From NCBI GenBank assembly GCA_963769605.1, contig CAVYML010000002.1:1-64000 (forward strand): a DNA stretch of 64,000 nucleotides, in the 5' to 3' direction. The notes under the pieces were generated by a model, which saw only the letters and a program-made list of their open reading frames with translations, made no database searches and was not told the DNA's origin. Both the position numbers and the translations under genes were made by a program. Source of the DNA: Fen-1254 sp963769605. Lineage in GTDB: Bacteria > Bacteroidota > Ignavibacteria > UBA10030. Shown here in pieces: positions 8,191 through 15,210 of the stretch; the first letter of the stretch is position 1; each line of letters starts with the position of its first letter.

Positions 8191-8943
8191 GTGTGCGCCA
8201 AGAGAAGCTTGGCGTTTCTTACAGGGTGCAAGTCCCTGTTGGGTAAGGCAAAACCAGCCACCCATATCGAGTCTTGCAGGAGTGAAAGTAATGACATAAC
8301 TGAAGCGTAGACAGAGAATCACATAGACCGTAGGTGAAACCGCATTGGCTTAAGCCCGCAACAGCTTCGTAAACTTAATGAAACAGATGACGATGGTGTC
8401 TTCCTATCAGAAGTCAACACAAAGAGACCGGAAAATAAAATGGTGAGGTCTCGTCCCGAAGGGATGGATTCCCAGAGAGTCTGTCGGAGTAGAGAGCACG
8501 GTATGTGTGGAGAGAAACGTCAGAGAACTTGGGATACCCTGTGTGTTCCTTGAGCATCGGATGGCATACGGATAATGAGCCACATAAGGGGAAACCCGGA
8601 AACGGAGGTAGGCCGAAGCCTAAACCGAAGGCAGCAAGGTAAGACGACGCGAAAAGCCAAGTAGTGCGCTGAAGACCACAGGGAGTCAGATGAGTTCATC
8701 GTACTCAGAGAACGGGAGAGCCGTTCACACGTTCCAGAACAAGGGAACATGGGGAAGGGACTCACAACAACACGAAGCCTGTAAAGGAAACATTGGCCGG
8801 GTATGAAAAACCGGATACCAATGCGAACCTCACTGCAGGGAATAGCGAGCTTTTGTGCGGAAGCGAGTGTTGCTGAGGAGCCGGTGCGGAAAAACCGCAC
8901 GCCGGGATCTGTGCGGGGGGCGTCGAGCAATCGACGTCCCTAC
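8191..8943 (+). mobile_element. ORF-less group II intron
   Basis: The 753-bp sequence begins with GTGTG (matching GUGYG) and has a typical start (GTGTGCGCC, then CTTACAGGGTGCAAGTCC). The last exon bases GACAGA (8185-8190) pair perfectly with TCTGTC at 8480-8485, as IBS1/EBS1. Domain V lies at about 8878-8909 (GAGCCGGTGCGG, GAAA-like loop, CCGCACGCCGGG). Domain VI is GGGCGTCGAGCAATCGACGTCC, split by its loop, and the intron ends CTAC at 8943. No reverse transcriptase remains between EBS1 and domain V, and only spurious frames exist. Splicing would need a maturase in trans. The complete intron at 5786 is a possible source, but its RNA looks different. It lies inside the attC-like site of cassette B. 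Confidence 0.8.
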
Positions 8944-8969
8944 CGCGATGGCATTAAAAAGGATAAAAG

Positions 8970-9374
8970 ATGAAAATCAATAAAGAATATTCGACGATAA
9001 ATTATTATGATCGAAAAGTAGAGCTCTTTAATCTTCCATGGGAAGAAAAAATTATTTTACTATGGGGTTGGACTTGGCGAGCTATGATTATCTCTTTTAT
9101 TATCGGCATAATCTCAGTGCCAATATTAATTGTATGTATTGTTTTGTTTGCAGTTCTCGTAGGATCATCAGTCAATCCCTCTTCAATTAATAATTCGGGA
9201 TTATATGTAGCAATAAGTTTTGTTGTCATATCTGCAATAACAATTATCATTATATTTATACATACATTTTATTTATTAAAATGGATAACTAGGAATGGCA
9301 TTGGCAAATATAAGTTTGCGATTATAGATGCCGAAATTAAAAATCATAATAATATGCTTGATGCCGCCTCCTAA
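8970..9374 (+). CDS. Small membrane protein of unknown function
   Basis: The 134-residue inner-membrane protein has two or three hydrophobic helices (about 36-65, MIISFIIGIISVPILIVC and ILIVCIVLFAVLVG; about 77-105, VAISFVVISAITIIIIFIH). A polar N-terminus (YYDRKVELFNLPWEEK) and a short charged tail flank them. AAAAAGGATAAAAG precedes the ATG as ribosome-binding site. It is the first gene after the ORF-less intron and presumably the cargo of the next cassette. No family recognised. Confidence 0.5.
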   Translation: MKINKEYSTINYYDRKVELFNLPWEEKIILLWGWTWRAMIISFIIGIISVPILIVCIVLFAVLVGSSVNPSSINNSGLYVAISFVVISAITIIIIFIHTFYLLKWITRNGIGKYKFAIIDAEIKNHNNMLDAAS

Positions 9375-9382
9375 GTACAAAA

Positions 9383-9799
9383 TCATGGAGTAGCGGTTAA
9401 GAGCGTGTTAGACGGTACCAGTCGAAAGCCAAGCTCAGCGTGAAACGATATAATAAGATGCACGCATTGCGTGCTGCATTTTAATGCCTCCGGCTGCTTG
9501 AGCCGGTTGATGGTTCGTTCTTTGAAACATTGTTCGTAATAAAGTTCGCCGAGGTCATGGTATTCTGTGCGGTCTTTGAGCATGGCGTAGACGATTCGAG
9601 CAAGCTTATGTGCAGTGGCTTTGATGGCGAATTGAGAACCATGCTGAGCTTGGGCACGGCGGTAGTAAAAGCCGAGAGCGCTTTTGCTGTGATAGAGGCT
9701 TCTTGTAGCAAGACGAAAAGCTTGAGCGGCCCGATTGGTTGTTTTCTTGGAAGTCGTTGAAATGATTTTGCCTCCTGTAATTTTGCTGTTGGGACAATT
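9383..9799 (-). pseudogene. IS110/IS1111-type transposase, C-terminal remnant
   Basis: One open frame on the minus strand reads NSKITGGKIIS, NRAAQAFRLATRSLYHSKSA, LGFYYRRAQAQHG, KATAHKLARIVYAMLKDR and then LGELYYEQCF. This is the conserved C-terminal Transposase_20 region and tail of IS1111-group transposases. The N-terminal two thirds, including the DEDD catalytic domain, are missing. The break at about 9799 abuts a 36-bp palindromic element. Not functional. Confidence 0.8.
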
Positions 9800-9800
9800 T

Positions 9801-9836
9801 CCACCTTGCGAAGGTGGGTAGACCTTCGCAAGATAG
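9801..9836. repeat. 36-bp palindromic element, copy 1 (decayed right arm)
   Basis: The left arm CCACCTTGCGAAGGT, loop GGGTAG and a right arm with changes near its end (ACCTTCGCAAGATAG) form it. It sits exactly at the truncated end of an IS1111 transposase remnant. Same + orientation as the other three copies. Confidence 0.85.
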
Positions 9837-9937
9837 GGATATTGATAGCTGGAGGAATGAGCGTTCGTACGCTATGCATGGCGTGTAGAAGTTTAACGTT
9901 TAATTAAAAAAGAGTGAATGAACTTGTTTAGTTTTCA

Positions 9938-9958
9938 GCAACTTGAAAGTTATCAGCA
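9938..9958. repeat. 21-bp dispersed repeat, second copy
   Basis: Identical to 5740-5760. Both copies lie shortly before a cassette boundary or gene start in the array. Likely part of the recombination-site right half. Confidence 0.6.
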
Positions 9959-9984
9959 TTGCAGCGTGCGAAAAGAGAAAAAGC

Positions 9985-10686
9985 ATGTTGATATTCTTCG
10001 ATGAATCATTCCGCAAATCTAAAACAGTTGTAGATAAGCCCGTTGGAATACTGCTGGGTATTGCAATTAAAGAAGAAGAACTCAGCCAAATTGTGTCAGA
10101 TGTTTTTCATCTTAAAGTAAATCATTTCGGCGCAGAAATTGCAAAAAAGATGGAGATTAAAGGTGCAGAACTACTCAAGAATTGGGTGTTCGAACTTGAA
10201 AAGAAAGGAACGCCGTCCACAAACCTTGCGTTTGCATCCGACTTATTGGACTACATTATCTTCAAGAAATTAATCGTACTTGGCTGCGTATGTTTTGAAG
10301 CGGGACTACACGATTTCAAATGCGAAGATGTACGATCTTTAGATAAAACATTTTTTTATATTTTCGAGCGTGTGGATATTTTTATGAAGCACGAACATCC
10401 AGATAGATTGGCAAAACTTATTTTTGATGATCGCGATTATCATATTAACAAAACAAATTCCGAAGCAATAACAAATTTCTTCGTACGCAGTCCGGCAGGA
10501 CTTGCACTGACAAGCGTTGTTAAGATCCCCTTTTTCGCAATATCACAAGCTCAGAATATCGGACTTCAATTGGCAGACTTTGTAAACTATATAGTCGGTT
10601 CGCGGTTTGTTGGCATCCAAAGATTGACCCATATTGGAAAAAGCTTAAGAATTCTTTCTATACCTGGGATACTGGATCGGGAATAA
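9985..10686 (+). CDS. DUF3800 family protein
   Basis: The 233-residue cytoplasmic protein begins MLIFFDESF, the FxDES-type motif that opens DUF3800 proteins. Later motifs fit the same family: KLIFDDRDYHIN (about 150-165) and SQAQNIGLQLADFVNYIVG near 190-210 (QLADFV). DUF3800 has an RNase H-like set of acidic residues and is often found on mobile elements, but its reaction is not established. The start at 9985 is chosen because the family motif begins there; an upstream ATG at 9943 falls in the dispersed repeat. Single gene in its array position. Confidence 0.7.
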   Translation: MLIFFDESFRKSKTVVDKPVGILLGIAIKEEELSQIVSDVFHLKVNHFGAEIAKKMEIKGAELLKNWVFELEKKGTPSTNLAFASDLLDYIIFKKLIVLGCVCFEAGLHDFKCEDVRSLDKTFFYIFERVDIFMKHEHPDRLAKLIFDDRDYHINKTNSEAITNFFVRSPAGLALTSVVKIPFFAISQAQNIGLQLADFVNYIVGSRFVGIQRLTHIGKSLRILSIPGILDRE

Positions 10687-10728
10687 AAGGAAGTAGTCTT
10701 AAGGTTCTTCGGGATAAAAAATAAGAAT

Positions 10729-10785
10729 GGGTTGGACGGCTTTTTAAAGCCCATAGTCGGGGCAAGAAAGCCCAACATCCAACCC
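10729..10785. terminator. Stem-loop after the DUF3800 gene
   Basis: Outer arms GGGTTGGA (10729-10736) and TCCAACCC (10778-10785), with GGCTTTTTAAAGCC nested inside (10738-10751), form a long imperfect hairpin 43 bp past the stop. No T-run follows, so it may be a recombination-site arm rather than a terminator. Confidence 0.4.
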
Positions 10786-10965
10786 AAGAAACACACTACA
10801 AATATATATATATGTCGACGATTGTCAAGAGAAAAAGTTACAAAATCCAAAGAACACTTAATTCAACTAAATATCGCCGTTGTTATGCGCTTTAAGTAAC
10901 AAATTTATGAAGAAGCGAGAACAGGAGGATTAGTCGGAGTCAGTAAAAAACCAAGTTCAGCGGCT
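10786..10965. other. Gene-free segment of the array
   Basis: Contains an ATATATATAT run near 10802-10812 and a possible cassette boundary (GTTATGCGC near 10883). Otherwise nothing recognisable before the second IS1111 remnant. Confidence 0.35.
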
Positions 10966-11060
10966 TTACATATGAGTCGGCTGTATGGCTTGTTCTCTAT
11001 AACGCTGTTCATAGTAGAGTTTACCAAGATCATATTCCGTGCAGTATTTGAGCCTTGATT
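10966..11060 (-). pseudogene. Second IS1111-type transposase tail
   Basis: The minus strand reads RLKYCTEYDLGKLYYEQRYR and then EQAIQPTHM before a stop, the last residues of an IS1111-group transposase. It resembles the remnant at 9383-9799 but comes from a different copy. In another frame the continuation (KAAELGFLLTPTNP) is still visible, so a frameshift has occurred. The interior break abuts a palindromic element at 11062. Confidence 0.7.
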
Positions 11061-11061
11061 T

Positions 11062-11097
11062 CCACCTTGCGAAGGTGGGTAGACCTTCGCAAGGTGG
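11062..11097. repeat. 36-bp palindromic element, copy 2 (perfect arms)
   Basis: CCACCTTGCGAAGGT, loop GGGTAG, ACCTTCGCAAGGTGG: 15-bp arms, fully complementary. Directly adjacent to the second IS1111 remnant. Confidence 0.9.
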
Positions 11098-11160
11098 TGG
11101 TATTGGTTATCACTCGACAGTTATAGCCAATCATAGTTTTGTGTACTGCAACTTAGTAGC

Positions 11161-11664
11161 GTTAGGCCGCAAACATGAATGAATATATGACAGAACCAGA
11201 TTTATCCACGATAGTGAAAGTGTATCCCAGTAAAATATTGCGGCCAATTCTTACCGTTGTTATTGCTGTGGTTATTGTTTGGTACGCAATGACTATTTCA
11301 ATTTCATCAATCGTAATTATAATCTTCTTCGTTCTGTACATTCTTTTCGAGTTGGTTTTGTCTGTGGTTGTACTATTCAGCAGGATCATCGTCACCGAGA
11401 ATGAGCTGATTCAAGAGTACTACTTCCCTATCAAACATCAAAAGGTAATTCCTTATTCGACCATTACCCGTATTCAAGGTTCCATTTCGATGCGTTATGC
11501 ACATCTTTGGATTCTTAAGGTTGAATCAAACAAAAATACTATTGTGTTAAATCGATATTCACACTGGAAAGATATTCTTCGATATATATATCCAAGAGTT
11601 AAAGACGATGTATTCCCTGATTATCAAAAGAAAGCAATTGGTGTTAAATAGTTTGCGGTATAAT
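11161..11664 (+). mobile_element. Cassette-like unit E (PH-like membrane protein gene)
   Basis: It starts GTTAGGCCGCAAAC (11161-11174), with the gene's ATG immediately following. It ends GTTTGCGGTATAAT (11651-11664). Eight outer bases are perfectly complementary and the inner TATAAT differs from the expected CCTAAC. The inner sequence instead matches the next boundary, GTTATAC (12028). Confidence 0.65.
11175..11651 (+). CDS. Membrane protein with bacterial PH-like domain
   Basis: The 158-residue protein has two hydrophobic helices near the N-terminus (about 23-40, ILRPILTVVIAVVIVWYAM; about 43-70, SIVIIIFFVLYILFELVLSV). A cytoplasmic domain follows (about 72-150, RIIVTENELIQEYYFP to NTIVLNRYSHWKD) whose strand pattern resembles bacterial PH (YdbT/bPH2-like) domains. 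Its ATG follows the cassette boundary with no leader and no clear ribosome-binding site. A second in-frame ATG at 11187 is possible. Function unknown. Confidence 0.55.
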   Translation: MNEYMTEPDLSTIVKVYPSKILRPILTVVIAVVIVWYAMTISISSIVIIIFFVLYILFELVLSVVVLFSRIIVTENELIQEYYFPIKHQKVIPYSTITRIQGSISMRYAHLWILKVESNKNTIVLNRYSHWKDILRYIYPRVKDDVFPDYQKKAIGVK

Positions 11665-12034
11665 CATTTTAAAAAGAGCCCTCCACAAGGTGGAGCAGGA
11701 TGGGTAAACTGGAAGCATAAAAATGTTATTGCACAGCATGATACACAAATTAGAGATAAATAATATTCTCCCGACGCGTTCCGCGATAGCGGAATGCTGA
11801 GTTCGTTTACATTTGTTGACGACTAAAATCGATCATTTCCACCTTGCGAAGGTGGGTAGACCTTAGCAAGGTTGGGGATATTTAAATTATTGTTCAACGG
11901 CTTTCATTCAGTACCCATCGAGAGTATGATGCAATGGCTCAGTTCAACAAATATTATCCACACTTGGGCACAAGGATTTTTGTAACGTTAAGTTTCTTTT
12001 GGCCCAAATATGGATAAAACCCTTAACGTTATAC
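11651..12034 (+). repeat. attC-like site 2, after unit E
   Basis: It runs from GTATAATC (11658) and CATTTTAAAAAGAG through a small hairpin (CTCCAC AAG GTGGAG, 11680-11694) and TGGGTAAACTGGAAGC to the next boundary GTTATAC (12028-12034). Near the right end, TAACGTTAAG (11983-11992) and CTTAACGTTA (12022-12031) form a perfect 10-bp inverted pair. The site also contains a copy of the palindromic element, which explains its unusual length of about 380 bp. Confidence 0.55.
11839..11874. repeat. 36-bp palindromic element, copy 3
   Basis: Left arm CCACCTTGCGAAGGT and loop GGGTAG are intact; the right arm has two changes (ACCTTAGCAAGGTTG). It lies inside the recombination site between units E and F. 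Confidence 0.85.
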
Positions 12035-13737
12035 TGCTTGCGCTTTTTAGAGGAATTTATCATGAATTATTCTGAAAAATTAATAGGCGTTGTCTGTTTA
12101 ACGGTTGTGCTATCGGCGTTCAATCTGCGAGCGGGAGAAATACATAGGGCCGCGGCAGCTGGCGATTTGAACAAAGTTCGGGCGCTCATTGAAGCAGACT
12201 CAACGTTATTGGAGTCTAAAGATAACGATGGCAACACACCTCTCATTACAGCATGCCTTACCAAACAGGTGGCGGTCGCAAATTTCCTACTCGACAAGGG
12301 CGCAAACGTCAACGTCAGGGACGAGTTTCGATTCACACCGTTGAGTCGTGCCGCCGGAGTTACTGGTCAGGATACGGCTCTCATTCAACGCCTCATCGAA
12401 AAGGGTTCTGACATCAACTCACAAGGATACAATGGTCTCACGCCCCTCCATAGGGCCGCTTCCTCTGGCGACCTCAAGGTAGCCAAGCTCCTGATCGATA
12501 ATGGCGCTGATCCAAATGCTTACGACAAATACAGTGGCACTATCGAGGTCGGGAGTTTTAGTAGTACTGTTCTACAAACGGCCATCAATTTTTCTGATCG
12601 TAAAGAAGAGATGGCTAAGTTGATCGTCGAAAGCGGAGCAAGACTAAATAAGAAAGATCGTTCCGGCAACACCGAACTACATCTTGCGGCTTTAAAGGGT
12701 TACGCAGATCTTACATGGCTCTTGATAAAGCACGGTGCCGACGTCAATGCCGTGAACCAATATAACCGCACAGCGCTTTATTATGCCGCCAAACATGGCT
12801 ATCGCATGACGGCTGATGCATTAATCGCCGCTGGCGCTAAAGAAAGCACTATTGGCGAGACTAACTACGGAAATGCTCCGCAACTCACCGCAACGCTAAA
12901 GGGAGGCGAGGCATATCTCTGGTATTTAAGTGTCAACAGTTATGCCGTGAAGACCAAAGGACACTTGCTTCTCTTCAATCCGTTAGCGATTGACGAATTG
13001 TCGGAGTCAGGCTTAGTCAACGGATATATCAACCTGAACGAACTAGTAGGACAGAAAATCACGATTCTGTTCACCTTGCCTCAAAGTTGGCCATATTGGA
13101 CGAAGGCTCTCGAGCTGAAGAAACGATTACCAGGCGCCGATTTCGTGTTCAGTTACAAGCCAACTGCCAGTAGCGTTGACAACTTGGATACATCGTTCTA
13201 TCATCTGGCGGCTCCCAATGAGAGTTTTTCTGTGGACGGAATTCAGGTACATACGATTCCGGCAACGAGTGGTGGTATGGGTTATCTTGTCGAAACCGAT
13301 GGTGTGAATGTTCTTTACGCCGGACTTCATGTGAGTGACAACAAGGCTTCAAATATTACTAAGTATCGCAAAGAGATCGACTTTCTGAAACCCTTTGGGC
13401 CGATCGATGTCGCAATCTTAAATATTCAAGGTCACGCCAATGATATCGGAGAAGTCTATGAACAACACCTTTACCTGCTCGACCAGCTCTCGCCGAAAGC
13501 AGTTTACTTAATGGGGGCAGGCATACCTGAAGAATACTCAAAGTGCGTTGAAGTTTTACAAGTACGCAACATTCCCATCGCATATCCAGAAGGAGGGCGA
13601 GAGATAGGCGAGCGGTTTCATTACCTCCGTGATGGAACGCATGAATGACAGATGGTTCACTTGCACTACTTCTCATACAACGAGATAAAATAATGAAGGG
13701 AACTAAGTAGCAAACATATTAAGGCAAGCGGCCTAAC
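12028..13737 (+). mobile_element. Cassette-like unit F (ankyrin-MBL gene)
   Basis: Starts GTTATACTGCTTGC (12028-12041) and ends GCAAGCGGCCTAAC (13724-13737). The outer six bases pair perfectly, and the inner part pairs at 5 of 8. CATTTTAAAAAGGACA follows, as in the other sites. One gene inside. Confidence 0.6.
12062..13648 (+). CDS. Exported ankyrin-repeat protein fused to a metallo-beta-lactamase-like domain
   Basis: The 528-residue protein has a signal peptide (LIGVVCLTVVLSAFNLRAG). About six ankyrin repeats follow (about 25-260; repeats read like GNTPLITACLTKQVAVANFL and GLTPLHRAASSGDLKVAKLL). A C-terminal domain (about 280-525) has the fold pattern of UlaG-like metallo-beta-lactamases: VKTKGHLLLFNP, ITILFTLPQSWPYWTKAL, FSVDGIQVHTIPATSGGMGYLVETDGVNVLYAGLH, VYLMGAG. 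The zinc-binding HxHxDH motif expected after the ILFT strand reads SWPYW, so metal binding is probably lost. GAGGA lies ahead of ATG 12062. Probably periplasmic; perhaps a binding or immunity-type protein. Sole gene of its cassette-like unit. Confidence 0.7.
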   Translation: MNYSEKLIGVVCLTVVLSAFNLRAGEIHRAAAAGDLNKVRALIEADSTLLESKDNDGNTPLITACLTKQVAVANFLLDKGANVNVRDEFRFTPLSRAAGVTGQDTALIQRLIEKGSDINSQGYNGLTPLHRAASSGDLKVAKLLIDNGADPNAYDKYSGTIEVGSFSSTVLQTAINFSDRKEEMAKLIVESGARLNKKDRSGNTELHLAALKGYADLTWLLIKHGADVNAVNQYNRTALYYAAKHGYRMTADALIAAGAKESTIGETNYGNAPQLTATLKGGEAYLWYLSVNSYAVKTKGHLLLFNPLAIDELSESGLVNGYINLNELVGQKITILFTLPQSWPYWTKALELKKRLPGADFVFSYKPTASSVDNLDTSFYHLAAPNESFSVDGIQVHTIPATSGGMGYLVETDGVNVLYAGLHVSDNKASNITKYRKEIDFLKPFGPIDVAILNIQGHANDIGEVYEQHLYLLDQLSPKAVYLMGAGIPEEYSKCVEVLQVRNIPIAYPEGGREIGERFHYLRDGTHE

Positions 13738-13750
13738 CATTTTAAAAAGG
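13724..13750 (+). repeat. attC-like core 3, after unit F
   Basis: GCCTAACCATTTTAAAAAGG (13731-13750) is the conserved start of the cassette-end sites and follows the outer arm GCAAGCG. A palindromic element copy follows 16 bp later. Confidence 0.6.
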
Positions 13751-13765
13751 ACAAATTGTGTGTTT

Positions 13766-13801
13766 CCACCTTGCGAAGGTGGGTAGACCTTCGCAAGGTG
13801 G
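13766..13801. repeat. 36-bp palindromic element, copy 4 (perfect arms)
   Basis: CCACCTTGCGAAGGT, GGGTAG, ACCTTCGCAAGGTGG, as in copy 2. It lies just upstream of the DUF2442 gene, in the recombination site region. Confidence 0.9.
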
Positions 13802-13880
13802 GGGATACACGAAACACATAATCAAGAGATTTCTTTTTTATAATATCCATGCACTATCTGATAGTTGGAAGAAAAATATT

Positions 13881-14132
13881 ATGAACAGTTTTGTGAGGGT
13901 TCGCACTGTCAATCCAACAATTGGCTATCGGGTTCATATCGAATTTACAGATGGTACCCAAAAAGAGATAGATCTGGAACCGTATTTGCACGGACCTGTT
14001 TTTGATCCAATTAGAAACGATCCTAAACTTTTTCGTTCGCTACATGTTGATCAGCGAATGAAAACGATCGTATGGGACAATGGTGCAGATATTGATCCAG
14101 ATGTTTTGTATCGGGGTTTAAAACCAGCTTAG
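13881..14132 (+). CDS. DUF2442-family small protein
   Basis: The 83-residue cytoplasmic protein has the DUF2442 pattern: VHIEFTDGTQKEIDLEPYL, then VFDPIRNDPKLFRSLHVD, then TIVWDNGADIDPDVLY. Full-length for the family. These proteins are often next to DUF4160 partners or in toxin-antitoxin-like settings; no partner is seen here. The start at 13881 has GGAAGA upstream; an extension to 13758 would translate the palindromic element and is rejected. Cassette cargo. Confidence 0.8.
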   Translation: MNSFVRVRTVNPTIGYRVHIEFTDGTQKEIDLEPYLHGPVFDPIRNDPKLFRSLHVDQRMKTIVWDNGADIDPDVLYRGLKPA

Positions 14133-14175
14133 TTGGAAACTACTCAATTCATCTCACGCTAAAGGGATCTTGCCA

Positions 14176-14390
14176 GCTAACCATTTTAAAAAGAGCCCTC
14201 CACAAGGCGGAGCAAGACGGGTAAACTGGAAGCATAAAAATAGATTTACGCAACTAAAGTAATTCTGTTTCACTGAATTGCATTCAAACGCTCGTGCAAG
14301 AAAGTACAGAGAGAATAAAAAGGTGGGAGTACGCGCGGCGTTTGTACAAATTGAAGATTTACTTCACTGCCGGCTTAGCACCGGTTAGGC
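14176..14390 (+). repeat. attC-like site 4
   Basis: Starts GCTAACCATTTTAAAAAGAG (14176-14195). A hairpin follows (CTCCAC AAG GCGGAG), then GGGTAAACTGGAAGC, and it ends at the GTTAGGC (14384-14390) opening the toxin-antitoxin unit. It shares its left block with the sites at 11661, 15083 and 15685, and its AATAAAAAGGTGGGAG block with 5708. Confidence 0.6.
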
Positions 14391-14403
14391 GCGCGCCCTC
14401 GAA

Positions 14404-14682
14404 TTATTCAGTAATCTGAACTCGAAGGTGCATACCAAGAGCTTTTGCATATTTATAGAGAGTTGAAAGACGTATGTCTTCGGAATGGTTCTCAATACGA
14501 GATATGGCAGATTTTTTAGTGTGAAGTTTCCTGGCAATTGATTCTTGTGTTACGCCGGCACGTTTTCGTGCTTCACGAAGTACGACACTAAATTCAAAGG
14601 AATGATAACCAGACTCATAATCTTTCGCAAAATGCGAATTTTGTTTTTTTCGCTTTTCAATATATCGTTCAACATCACTCAT
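14404..14682 (-). CDS. HigA-type antitoxin (XRE helix-turn-helix)
   Basis: The 92-residue DNA-binding antitoxin carries an XRE helix-turn-helix (about 32-85: LREARKRAGVTQESIARKL, KKSAISRIENH, STLYKYAKALG). It would neutralise the adjacent HigB-like toxin and autorepress the operon. Its ATG overlaps the last 8 bp of the toxin gene, so the two are translationally coupled with the toxin first, the order typical of higBA. Confidence 0.85.
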   Translation of the reverse strand: MSDVERYIEKRKKQNSHFAKDYESGYHSFEFSVVLREARKRAGVTQESIARKLHTKKSAISRIENHSEDIRLSTLYKYAKALGMHLRVQITE

Positions 14683-15031
14683 GACTTTTTCTCCTTTGCA
14701 AATATTCAGATCGTCGTTGTTCAGCGATTTTAATCTCTTTAACGGGAGTCTTTTGTGTCTTTTTAGAGAACCCGTTTGTCAAAATAATAAGCCGACCGTC
14801 ATCAAAGAAACCCAGGAGACGATAATTATTACCGCCAAACTGAATTCGAATTTCCCAAATACCTTGTGTTCCATTGAGCTTTTTGAGATATTGTACAGGC
14901 ACAATGTCAATTCGTTCTATCAACCGAAGAACCCAAGTAACTTTCTGGGCGTGTTGGTCGTTCAACGAATCAAGGAATTCTTCGACTGGGCAATTGCCAG
15001 AAGGCGTCATGTAGAATTCAATTCTACGCAT
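14675..15031 (-). CDS. HigB/RelE-type toxin (phage Gp49-like)
   Basis: The 118-residue RelE-superfamily toxin shows IEFYMTPSGNCPVEEFLDSL, a helix-rich middle, then IWEIRIQFGGNNYRLLGFF and LIILTNGFSKKTQKTP with the conserved basic C-terminal strand. Such toxins cleave mRNA at the ribosome. The start at 15031 (MRRIEFYM) is preferred over the ATG 15 bp upstream because family members begin there. Forms an operon with the antitoxin gene that overlaps it. Confidence 0.85.
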   Translation of the reverse strand: MRRIEFYMTPSGNCPVEEFLDSLNDQHAQKVTWVLRLIERIDIVPVQYLKKLNGTQGIWEIRIQFGGNNYRLLGFFDDGRLIILTNGFSKKTQKTPVKEIKIAEQRRSEYLQRRKSHE

Positions 15032-15079
15032 AATGAATGTTAACATAATTGTGAACCATAGTCAAGCCATATTCTGGAC

Positions 15080-15210
15080 CGCGCCTAACCATTTTAAAAA
15101 GAGCCCGCCAAAAGGTGTAGCAGGACGGGCAGGCCCGCCATTGGCGGGAGCGCCGATTCATTGCAGGAATACCTGACTTTTATTTTTTCTTTTAAAAGTT
15201 TATTAGGCGG
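15080..15210 (+). repeat. attC-like site 5 (best-formed hairpin)
   Basis: Left arm GCCTAACCATTTTAAAAAGA (15083-15102) is nearly the reverse complement of the right arm (15188-15208), which reads TCTTTTAAAAG then TTTATTAGGC. Between them, GCCCGCCA and TGGCGGG-type hairpins are seen. At about 131 bp with terminal GCCTAAC and TTAGGC, it is the closest to a textbook attC in the window. The G of the expected GTTAGGC is replaced by A. Confidence 0.65.

Larger units (their letters stand above)
14384..15089 (-). mobile_element. Cassette-like unit H (inverted toxin-antitoxin pair)
   Basis: GTTAGGCGCG (14384-14393) and CGCGCCTAAC (15080-15089) form a perfect 10-bp inverted pair around two genes on the minus strand, opposite to the rest of the array. 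Toxin-antitoxin cassettes with their own promoter are known to stabilise integron arrays. Here their orientation means they cannot depend on read-through from the left. Confidence 0.7.

Noticed and set aside
8520..8930. Open frame of 136 codons on the minus strand
   Set aside because: It lies wholly inside the ORF-less group II intron and covers domain V; composition follows RNA structure, no protein motif.
13758..13880. 41-codon N-terminal extension of the DUF2442 protein
   Set aside because: It would translate the 36-bp palindromic element; the family start and a ribosome-binding site fit 13881.
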